A DNA stretch of 37,996 nt from an uncultured Alphaproteobacteria bacterium (lineage in GTDB: Bacteria; Pseudomonadota; Alphaproteobacteria; Rs-D84), in NCBI GenBank assembly GCA_937903135.1, contig CALDAH010000033.1, forward strand, positions 1 through 37,996, read 5' to 3'. This document shows, piece after piece, positions 8,055-13,315 of the stretch. Position 1 is the stretch's first letter, and every line of letters begins with the position of its first letter. The position numbers and the translations under genes are program-made. A model generated the notes under the pieces. It was not told the origin of the DNA. It did not search any database and saw only the letters and a program-made list of their open reading frames with translations.

Positions 8055-8746
8055 CAGAGTTTCTAACCGCATCGGTGTATTTTGGCCCGGCCCTGACCAT
8101 CGGGGTTTTCCTGCTGTCGGTATTTATAAACAAGAAGTGGCCGAATCCATTTACGACGCCGCTGTTTTTGGCGACGATGTTTGTTGTAATAATACTAACA
8201 CTGGCCCGTATTCCGTATTCGGCGTATAACCACGGGGCGCAATATATTACGTATTTTCTGGTCCCGCTTACGGTCTGTTTTGCGGTCCCGATGTATAAAC
8301 ACCTGCCGTTGCTGCGTCGTCATGCGATTCCGATATTAATCGCGATGGTTATCGGGTGTATATGTTCGGTTATATCGGTGTGTTTGATTTGTATATTTAC
8401 GGGCCTGGGGGAAATTGTTGCGAAATCGTTGGCGGCAATATCGGTTACAACGGCGATTGCGATTGGCATTACGGAAAAACTTGGTGGCGTTGTCGCATTA
8501 ACTGTATCGTCGGTTATTGTAACGGGCATACTCGGCGCATCGGCCAGTGACGTAGTATGCCGCCGCCTGGGGCTGCGCAACCCGATTGCGCGGGGACTGG
8601 CGATTGGGAATGCATCACATGCGGCCGGCACGACCAAGGCGATGGAAATGGGCCCGGTCGAAGGCGCGATGAGCAGCCTGGCGATCGTTATATCGGGGCT
8701 GCTTACGGCGGTAATTGCACCAATTGCGATTTATGTGTTTTTTTAG
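8051..8746 (+). CDS. lrgB: LrgB/CidB-family membrane protein
   Basis: 231 residues with about seven hydrophobic helices. Conserved LrgB blocks are visible: PLTVCFAVPMYKH (72-84), the Ser-Val-Thr-Thr motif in SVTTAIAIGITEKLGG (about 130-145), and GLAIGNASHAAGTTKAMEMG (about 182-201), equivalent to the family GxxxGxxSHAxGTxxA signature. It starts at the ATGA overlap with lrgA and should be made in fixed ratio with it. No regulator gene is adjacent. Confidence 0.93.
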   Translation: MTEFLTASVYFGPALTIGVFLLSVFINKKWPNPFTTPLFLATMFVVIILTLARIPYSAYNHGAQYITYFLVPLTVCFAVPMYKHLPLLRRHAIPILIAMVIGCICSVISVCLICIFTGLGEIVAKSLAAISVTTAIAIGITEKLGGVVALTVSSVIVTGILGASASDVVCRRLGLRNPIARGLAIGNASHAAGTTKAMEMGPVEGAMSSLAIVISGLLTAVIAPIAIYVFF

Positions 8747-8870
8747 CGCCATATCGTCGTATTCCCCGTCCGCGGTATATATGCGCCACAACCTGCCGGT
8801 GGGCGGATAGATATTGTCCGCCGCATCACGATATTCCCGTATCATAGGGAATATGTTTTTTACAAATATA

Positions 8871-8900
8871 TTGACAAAAATAAAATTTGCGCTATATATT
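8871..8900 (+). promoter_or_regulatory. Promoter region of the APH-like kinase
   Basis: Perfect TTGACA at 8871-8876. TATATT (8895-8900) follows at 18 bases, or TATATA (8893-8898) at 16. Another TATAAT lies at 8904-8909. TATTGTCCGC occurs twice near here, at about 8812-8821 and 8925-8934; the first copy lies inside a GGCGGA/TCCGCC hairpin with no T-run. Confidence 0.55.
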
Positions 8901-8957
8901 TAGTATAATAATATCCGCGGTGTATATTGTCCGCAAATCTTACCGGGGGCGTAATTC

Positions 8958-9881
8958 ATGGCACAGAACAATAAAATATTAAATCATGGTCGTGAAACGT
9001 ATGCTGTTTACTATGGGGACTGGTTTGTTATGAAGCGTCCGTTACCGACGCTTGGTGATGCCGCGCGTGCAAAATGGTTGGAAAAGCAGCACCGTACACA
9101 AAGTATCATAGAAGAAATCAGTGCTATTGGTAATCCGGTTTATAACATTCCGCGTATGATTTTCATTAACGACGACGAATACCAGATTCTGGAACAGCGC
9201 GCCCGGGGCTACCCATTAACGCCGGATTTATATGCTAATTTATCCCCGCGTCAAAAGTTTGAGATTAATAATGCAATTGCCAGTTTCTTGGTTGATATGA
9301 ACGAATTAAAACCGGCCAGTGATATCGTGCGTCACCGTATTGCGTTGGATTTTAAGTTCTCGCGGTTGGATAGTTTTGTTGAAAACAAAATGTCAAATTG
9401 GTTTACCGCGGCCGAGGTTCGCTATATGTCGGATATAAAGGATCGGGTCGGTAAATTTGAATATGAAACGCGCAAGGTTTGGTCGCATTGTGATTTAAAT
9501 TCGGGGAATATACTTTATAACCCCGAGAGTAACCAGCTCTCGTTTATTGACTTTGCCGAAGCGGATTATCGTTTTATATATCGTGATATAGTATCTGCGA
9601 TCACGACAGAGTTAAATATATACCGTCATATTTATCAGCTATACGTTCATCTGCATAATAAAAGTTTGTATCCGATGCTTGGGCCGAAAAACGAACGCCT
9701 GAACGAGATTATGAAATATCGTGTTATGGTTATATGGCTGAAACGTTTTATCAAGGCATCTGATGATCTGCGTATTAACCCGACGGGTGAAAAATCGGTT
9801 AAAAATAATCTGGAAAAGGTCGCGTTTATGCGTCAGCAGATTAAAAACTTTCAGGATCTGGAACGTCGCTATTCTAAATAG
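8958..9881 (+). CDS. Phosphotransferase of the APH/choline-kinase fold
   Basis: 307 residues. The catalytic core of the aminoglycoside phosphotransferase/choline kinase superfamily is present: HCDLNSGNILY (H177, D179 catalytic base, N184) followed by the metal-binding FIDFAEAD (D198, E201). A probable ATP-contacting lysine is in FVMKRP (K26). The C-terminal part is helical and basic. There is no signal peptide. The substrate cannot be predicted; members act on choline, hydroxylated metabolites, lipids or antibiotics. It is followed directly by the RNA array, with no terminator clear of the array. Confidence 0.78.
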   Translation: MAQNNKILNHGRETYAVYYGDWFVMKRPLPTLGDAARAKWLEKQHRTQSIIEEISAIGNPVYNIPRMIFINDDEYQILEQRARGYPLTPDLYANLSPRQKFEINNAIASFLVDMNELKPASDIVRHRIALDFKFSRLDSFVENKMSNWFTAAEVRYMSDIKDRVGKFEYETRKVWSHCDLNSGNILYNPESNQLSFIDFAEADYRFIYRDIVSAITTELNIYRHIYQLYVHLHNKSLYPMLGPKNERLNEIMKYRVMVIWLKRFIKASDDLRINPTGEKSVKNNLEKVAFMRQQIKNFQDLERRYSK

Positions 9882-9984
9882 AATGCCTGTCTGCGGCGGG
9901 GATTAAAATGTTTTTTCGTGATTTGCTATTGCGCGAATAATTTTAATATTTGAATTTTTTCACTCTTCGCGCTACAATACACCA

Positions 9985-10105
9985 TAACGGCTGGGTATAT
10001 CTATAAATATAATAACAGCTGATTTTGGCCGGGGGCGTTTAATATAAAAATAAACGATACTGTTGTTAGAAGCGGTAATAATCCCCAGCCACCCGTTTTC
10101 AGAAA
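9985..10105 (+). ncRNA. RNA array unit 0 (divergent)
   Basis: Promoter TTGAAT (9950-9955), 17-base spacer, TACAAT (9973-9978). GGCTGGG (9989-9995) pairs with CCCAGCC (10084-10090), TAATAACAG (10010-10018) with CTGTTGTTA (10060-10068, one G-U), and CGTTTA (10036-10041) with TAAACG (10051-10056), giving a rod. It lies at unit spacing but lacks the a and b helices. TTAGAAGC at 10067-10074 is identical to the loop of units 5 and 6. The 3' end is uncertain; a T-run follows at 10108-10114. Confidence 0.6.
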
Positions 10106-10154
10106 TATTTTTTTATCAATTGTGATTTTAAACATATTCGTATATAATAAATAA

Positions 10155-10338
10155 AACGTAATATCTTAACATGGCGCAGGGCCAGATCCCCGTTAATCAT
10201 GCGTCCATGCCAGGCATTATCGTTAAAATGGGATTGGGGGCCGGCGAATAAGATCGTATGGTCAAATAAACCGGGCAATGCTATTGGGATTGTTTTGAAC
10301 CCCCAACCCCGCCATATATATTACATGGCGGTTTTATT
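10155..10338 (+). ncRNA. RNA array unit 1
   Basis: Promoter TTGTGA (10120-10125), 17 bases, TATAAT (10143-10148). The c strand at 10230-10240 pairs with CCCCCAACCC (10300-10309) with one bulged A. GTTAAAA (10222-10228) can pair with TTTTGAAC (10293-10300) with one bulge. The terminator is CCGCCAT (10309-10315) with ATGGCGG (10325-10331) then TTTTATT. Bases 10234-10296 are identical to 10825-10887 in unit 4, and the 5' domain does not match the b' strand it carries, so this unit looks recombined. Confidence 0.65.
10234..10296 (+). repeat. 63-base block identical to 10825-10887
   Basis: The two blocks match base for base from TTGGGGGCC through GATTGTTTT, while flanking bases diverge at once. 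They cover the c strand, the internal-loop hairpin, b' and part of a' of units 1 and 4. Recent gene conversion or unequal recombination between units is the simplest explanation. Confidence 0.9.
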
Positions 10339-10480
10339 ACAAACGACATGTGATTCTTATGGTCGCATGCGCGGGCGTAACTGCGTTCAACTTATGGTTG
10401 GAGGACGACTGAATATAATAAGTCGTACTATACCTTAATATAGCTTCTAACCTCCAACCACCAATTTTTTCATATTTTTT
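10339..10480 (+). ncRNA. RNA array unit 2, 5' domain missing
   Basis: The 3' half is intact: GGTTGGAGG (10396-10404) with CCTCCAACC (10451-10459), hairpin ACGACT/AGTCGT (10405-10410/10421-10426), and a' strand GCTTCTAA (10443-10450) identical to units 5 and 6. I find no promoter, no GGG-loop-CCC hairpin and no partner for a' within the unit. T-rich sequence follows from 10464. It is probably a remnant, or is read through from unit 1. Confidence 0.5.
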
Positions 10481-10518
10481 ATATTGTAATTAACAGCTGT
10501 TTAGGATATACTGCTTAT

Positions 10519-10698
10519 TGTAATAGGGAAACTTATTATGCGGGACTAGTAAACCCGCCAGCAAGCGCCTGTATGTGCGTATATCATACCAGTTCTAATG
10601 GGACTGGATGGCGGTGAATAACCAATAAACCGTTAAGCATCTTGCTGTGCAATTACTAGCTCCAGTCCCGCTTTTTCGTATGCGGGATTTATTTTATT
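10519..10698 (+). ncRNA. RNA array unit 3
   Basis: Promoter TTGTAA (10484-10489), 17 bases, TATACT (10507-10512). The 5' hairpin is TAATA/TATTA (10521-10525/10534-10538). Hairpin GCGGG/CCCGC (10540-10544/10554-10558) has CTAGTAA (10546-10552) in its loop, pairing with TTACTAG (10653-10659). CAGCAAG (10559-10565) pairs with CTTGCTG (10641-10647). GGGACTGGA (10600-10608) pairs with TCCAGTCCC (10661-10669). The terminator is TCCCGC (10666-10671)/GCGGGA (10682-10687) plus a T-rich run. All three helices differ in sequence from units 4-6 but are kept. Confidence 0.78.
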
Positions 10699-10734
10699 GT
10701 TTGCAATTTGCGGACGGTGGAGTATAATAAATGC

Positions 10735-10920
10735 ATAATACGTAACCCCTTGTTACGGTGCGGGGCTTGAAAACCTCTCCAATGTGCGTCTGATGCAGGC
10801 GCAGACGCAGCTTCAGCCATATGGTTGGGGGCCGGCGAATAAGATCGTATGGTCAAATAAACCGGGCAATGCTATTGGGATTGTTTTCAACCTCCAACCA
10901 CCAATTTATTTTTCATATTT
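10735..10920 (+). ncRNA. RNA array unit 4
   Basis: Promoter TTGCAA (10701-10706), 16 bases, TATAAT (10723-10728). The 5' hairpin is CGTAAC/GTTACG (10741-10746/10752-10757). GGGG/CCTC (10762-10765/10774-10777) encloses a loop in which TTGAAAAC (10767-10774) pairs with GTTTTCAA (10883-10890). TCCAAT (10778-10783) pairs with ATTGGG (10874-10879). GGTTGGGGG (10823-10831) pairs with CCTCCAACC (10891-10899). Inner hairpins are GCGTCTG/CAGACGC (10786-10792/10802-10808) and CCGG/CCGG (10832-10835/10862-10865) with the GAATAA/AAATAA internal loop. A T-rich stretch follows c'. Confidence 0.78.
10825..10887 (+). repeat. 63-base block identical to 10234-10296
   Basis: Second copy of the shared block, inside unit 4. 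Here its a' and b' strands have matching partners in the unit's own 5' domain, so unit 4 is a plausible source for those parts. Confidence 0.9.
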
Positions 10921-10958
10921 TTATTGTATTTCAGGATTACTTAGGTTATAGTACTTAA

Positions 10959-11138
10959 TGCAATACTAATCTGAGTATTGTAGGGTTTAGAAGCCCCCTA
11001 CTTGTAGCGTCTCATGGACGTAAAACTCCAATCGTCAGGTTGGAGGGCTGGTGAATAAGGACTTAGTCCAAATAAGCCGCACTATTCCTACAAGTAATAG
11101 CTTCTAACCTCCAACCGCCTTTATGACGGTTTTTTTTA
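10959..11138 (+). ncRNA. RNA array unit 5
   Basis: Promoter TTGTAT (10924-10929), 17 bases, TATAGT (10947-10952). The 5' hairpin is CAATACT/AGTATTG (10961-10967/10974-10980). Loop strand TTAGAAGC (10987-10994) pairs with GCTTCTAA (11100-11107). TACTTGTAG (10999-11007) pairs with CTACAAGTA (11088-11096). GGTTGGAGG (11038-11046) pairs with CCTCCAACC (11108-11116). Inner hairpins are CGTC/GACG, CTCCAA/TTGGAG (competing with c-c') and GGCT/AGCC (11046-11049/11075-11078) capped by GGAC/GTCC. The terminator is AACCG/CGGTT (11113-11117/11127-11131) with eight T. This is the clearest unit. Confidence 0.82.
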
Positions 11139-11172
11139 TAGATTTTAATTTTTCTTTCTATATAATATCCAT

Positions 11173-11335
11173 TGTAGCAACGTGTTGTTCCTACGGGTTT
11201 AGAAGCCCTTGACTTGTAGCATCCGAATGGATGAAAACTCCAACCCCGGTTGGAGGGCGTATAAATATGCGCACTATTTACTACAAGTAATAGCTTCTAA
11301 CCTCCAACCACCTTATTTCATTGGTGGTTTTTTAA
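11173..11335 (+). ncRNA. RNA array unit 6
   Basis: A TATAAT box lies at 11161-11166; the -35 box is poor. The 5' hairpin is GTAGCAAC (11174-11181) with GTTG (11184-11187) and CTAC (11191-11194). TTAGAAGC (11199-11206) pairs with GCTTCTAA (11293-11300). ACTTGTAG (11212-11219) pairs with CTACAAGT (11281-11288). GGTTGGAGG (11248-11256) pairs with CCTCCAACC (11301-11309). Inner hairpins are CATCC/GGATG (11220-11224/11229-11233) and CTCCAACC/GGTTGGAG. The terminator is AACCACC/GGTGGTT (11306-11312/11323-11329) plus T-run. It ends about 20 bases before the XRE gene. Confidence 0.8.
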
Positions 11336-11357
11336 TATTAACAATGGGTTGGATAAT

Positions 11358-11732
11358 ATGGCAGGAAAAAAATTTACGCCCGATCAGCTGGACCAGCGCG
11401 TCGGAAAAATGATCATGATTCTGCGTAAGCAGCAGGGCCTATCGCAGAAAGATTTAGCAAACGCAATCGGAATTACTTTTCAGCAGCTGCAAAAATACGA
11501 AGCTGCCGATAACCGTATGTCCGTATCGCGATTTTATAATATATTAAAAATACTCGGCGTGTCATTTAATCAGGTATTTTGCGAACTGGACAAGGGGCTG
11601 CTGCGCGACCCGCAGTTGAATAACGCCGCCGATAAACTATGGCAGCTGCCCGCGGACGATCGGCAAATTGTATACGCAATAATTGACCGTTTATACCGCG
11701 CAAATGTCACCACGCCCCGCGGCAAGGCGTAA
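11358..11732 (+). CDS. XRE-family helix-turn-helix transcriptional regulator
   Basis: 124 residues from ATG 11358; a TTG at 11349 in frame is possible. The HTH covers about residues 12-68: VGKMIMILRKQQGLSQKDLANAIG..FQQLQKYE..DNRMSVSRFYNILKILGV, the classic Cro/C1 arrangement. The C-terminal part (about 85-124) is helical with no sensor domain I recognise. It is likely a DNA-binding dimer. It begins about 20 bases after the last RNA-array terminator and is co-directional with the array, so a link is possible but unproven. Confidence 0.9.
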   Translation: MAGKKFTPDQLDQRVGKMIMILRKQQGLSQKDLANAIGITFQQLQKYEAADNRMSVSRFYNILKILGVSFNQVFCELDKGLLRDPQLNNAADKLWQLPADDRQIVYAIIDRLYRANVTTPRGKA

Positions 11733-11798
11733 TGGTAAATATGCAAAAAATCCTATTATTCCGCGCCCAAGAACGTATTCCTAAATGCAGTATTGGAA

Positions 11799-11850
11799 TT
11801 GAAACGCGTTTAAAAACCGGTTATAATATGCATGTCTTAAACAAAGACAT
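11799..11850 (+). promoter_or_regulatory. Promoter and 5' stem-loop of the DUF378 gene
   Basis: TTGAAA (11799-11804), 17 bases, TATAAT (11822-11827). The transcript would begin near 11834. ATGTCTT (11832-11838) pairs with AAGACAT (11844-11850) around AAACA, a hairpin close to the 5' end that could stabilise the mRNA. AAAGGAG precedes the ATG. Confidence 0.65.
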
Positions 11851-11879
11851 TTATAAAACCTTGAAAGGAGAAAAAACAG

Positions 11880-12095
11880 ATGAGAGGACTAACGAACTAT
11901 GTTTTAAAACCATTAACCTTTATCGGTGCTTTGAACTGGGGACTGATCGGAATATTTGGTTTTGATTTAGTTGCATTTATATTCGGTGCCGGAACAGTTG
12001 CAACCAGCATCGTTTACAGCATTATCGGTATCGCGGCATTAATCTGGCTGATATGGGTATTTATTGATCGCCCGGCCACACGCGTTGACCGCTAA
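11880..12095 (+). CDS. DUF378-family small membrane protein
   Basis: 71 residues with two hydrophobic helices (about 10-34 and 40-62). The pattern LTFIGALNWGLIGIFGFDLVA...IVYSIIGIAALIW is the DUF378 (YuzA-like) signature, with conserved ALNWGL and IIG blocks. The function of the family is not known. The start is secure: strong AAAGGAG site and a good promoter 52 bases upstream. A hairpin terminator follows the stop closely, so the gene is a single-gene unit. Confidence 0.9.
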   Translation: MRGLTNYVLKPLTFIGALNWGLIGIFGFDLVAFIFGAGTVATSIVYSIIGIAALIWLIWVFIDRPATRVDR

Positions 12096-12121
12096 TTCGC
12101 CGTAACGGTTTTCATGTCAAT

Positions 12122-12147
12122 CGCCCCATATGCGGGGCGTTTTTTTA
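12122..12147 (+). terminator. Terminator after the DUF378 gene
   Basis: CGCCCC (12122-12127) pairs with GGGGCG (12134-12139), followed by eight T. Confidence 0.9.
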
Positions 12148-12201
12148 TATCAGGGCGTGTTTCCTGATGCGCGCCCCCGGGGAATATGATATAATATGCG
12201 C

Positions 12202-12612
12202 ATGATTTTTTTGCGATTATGCTTCTTTGCCGCGTTTTTTATCCCCATCGCCGCGCATGCCGCCAATTTCAACGCTTTGCTCGCGCGCGATAGCATAACA
12301 ACCACGCCCGGGGCGCGTGCGGATGTTGCAGCGGCCGCGTCCGAAAAATCAGATGGTGCGCCCCCGCATACGGACGACCGCCCGCGTTTTTTCGCCATGC
12401 CGGACGATCGCCCGCAATTTGGACAATCGCTAATGTCGCGAATATCTGTAAATACCATCAGCCCGCTGGATATGAACTGGACCGCGTCAATGGATTTAAA
12501 CGCCACAACCGCGGACGTGCCAACGTCGTATGATGTTATATTGCCGTTCTTTGAAGATTACCCGATTGAAAATCTTGAGGTAAAGCTGCAGCTGCTAAAT
12601 ATCCGGTTTTAG
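12202..12612 (+). CDS. Small secreted protein, unknown function
   Basis: 136 residues from ATG 12202, or 138 from ATG 12196. Residues 1 to about 20 form a Sec signal peptide (LRLCFFAAFFIPIAAHA, cleavage likely after AHA). The mature part is Ala/Asp/Pro-rich (SEKSDGAPPHTDDRPRFFA) with no recognised domain. A TATAAT box ends at 12195, so transcription may begin at or near the start codon, giving a leaderless message, but the -35 region is poor. The 3' end overlaps the convergent methyltransferase gene by 77 bases. Confidence 0.65.
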   Translation: MIFLRLCFFAAFFIPIAAHAANFNALLARDSITTTPGARADVAAAASEKSDGAPPHTDDRPRFFAMPDDRPQFGQSLMSRISVNTISPLDMNWTASMDLNATTADVPTSYDVILPFFEDYPIENLEVKLQLLNIRF

Positions 12613-13195
12613 CAGCTGCCCGTTCATATATAAATAACCGGTGTGGGAATTTTTTACCCCCGTATCGCGTAAAACCGCGGCCCGGGTTAATTACCCGCGT
12701 CGGGCAAAGCGTTGAAATCGGCGCGTCCAGCGTAATTAGCACCGAAAAATTATCCAGCAAATCGGCCAATCGGTCGTTTGTTCCCGGCCCCAGATACGCG
12801 ATCCCGATATCAAATCGTTCCCCGGATTTAATATATTTAAATGCGTCCATACGAACCACATTTAACCGCGGCCGCGCGAAAAGATTCGTAATTTTTAATA
12901 TAAAATACGTAATCGGCATATTTTCAACGGCCGTTACATCCATATCACAACGCCGTGCGATCGTGCGCGCCATCCCGCCGTATCCCGCGCCGATATCGCA
13001 TGCCGATTTCATCCCGGGATAGTATTTATTTATCACCGTTACGACCGCCCGGCGCAGGATGCGGGAACTTGGGACAAACGGGATCTGGTGGCGAATGATG
13101 CATGTCGCGTATTCAATGGATTTTAATATATTATATATAACAATTCCGAACAGGGATGCTGTTGCTATGTATATAATAACCGCGGCGGTATTCAT
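12536..13195 (-). CDS. Membrane-anchored class I SAM-dependent methyltransferase-like protein
   Basis: 219 residues. One N-terminal membrane helix (about 4-24, AAVIIYIATASLFGIVIY) is followed by a Rossmann methyltransferase-like domain with motif I CDIGAGYGGMART (about 66-78), an acidic residue ending the next strand (VTAVENM), and an aromatic/glycine motif (IAYLGPGTND) in the motif IV region. The C-terminal 40 residues are basic. The substrate is unknown. It lies downstream of metK on the same strand, 121 bases away, which could join SAM supply and use, but terminator-like hairpins lie between. The 3' 77 bases overlap the convergent secreted-protein gene. Confidence 0.75.
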   Translation of the reverse strand: MNTAAVIIYIATASLFGIVIYNILKSIEYATCIIRHQIPFVPSSRILRRAVVTVINKYYPGMKSACDIGAGYGGMARTIARRCDMDVTAVENMPITYFILKITNLFARPRLNVVRMDAFKYIKSGERFDIGIAYLGPGTNDRLADLLDNFSVLITLDAPISTLCPTRVINPGRGFTRYGGKKFPHRLFIYERAAAKTGYLAAAALPQDFQSGNLQRTAI

Positions 13196-13258
13196 TGGAT
13201 TACCCTGATTTTTATTATATTAATTATTCAATAATTATCCCGGTATGTAAATATTAAA

Positions 13259-13306
13259 AAGCGGCCCGGACACATCCGGACAAATCCCGGGGGAATGCAT
13301 CCCCCT
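13259..13306 (-). terminator. Two hairpins after metK, terminator-like
   Basis: On the minus strand GGGGGAT/ATTCCCCC around GC (about 13306-13290) is followed by TCCGG/CCGGA around TGTG (about 13280-13267), then GCCGCTTTTTA. The T-run is not directly next to the stem, so efficiency is uncertain. Confidence 0.4.
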
Positions 13307-13315
13307 GGGGCGTGT

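Larger units (their letters stand above)
9950..11335 (+). repeat. Tandem array of seven related structured-RNA units
   Basis: This 1.4-kb stretch has no convincing protein gene. Units repeat about every 150-230 bases. The 3' helix strand recurs at 10084, 10300, 10451, 10661, 10891, 11108 and 11301. Most units have a sigma70-like promoter and end in a hairpin/T-run or T-rich stretch. The shared plan is a 5' hairpin, a GGG-loop-CCC hairpin whose loop (a) pairs with a' far downstream, a segment b pairing with b', inner hairpins, a segment c pairing with c' (often GGTTGGAGG/CCTCCAACC), and a hairpin whose internal loop reads GAATAA on one side and AATAA on the other. The helices change by compensation between units. 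I do not recognise the family. Confidence 0.85.

Noticed and set aside
8615..8845. Minus-strand open frame of 76 codons after lrgB
   Set aside because: Most of it is antisense to lrgB. The free 100 bases have no ribosome site or recognisable motif.
9985..10105. 6S RNA
   Set aside because: Unit 0 folds as a rod but is only about 110-120 bases and lacks the large central bubble flanked by G-C closing stems.
10199..10438. Open frame of 79 codons in the RNA array
   Set aside because: It crosses the terminator of unit 1 and the start of unit 2, has no ribosome site, and the underlying bases are explained by RNA pairing.
9950..11335. Type III toxin-antitoxin RNA repeats or a CRISPR array
   Set aside because: Units are 150-230 bases, most with their own promoters and terminators and diverged sequence. 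There is no ToxN-like gene, cas gene or short exact repeat-spacer pattern.
11209..11412. Open frame of 67 codons over unit 6 and the XRE start
   Set aside because: It runs through a paired RNA unit and its terminator and out of frame into the XRE gene.
11732..11965. Open frame of 77 codons before and over the DUF378 gene
   Set aside because: It contains the DUF378 promoter and 5' hairpin and overlaps DUF378 in another frame; no domain seen.
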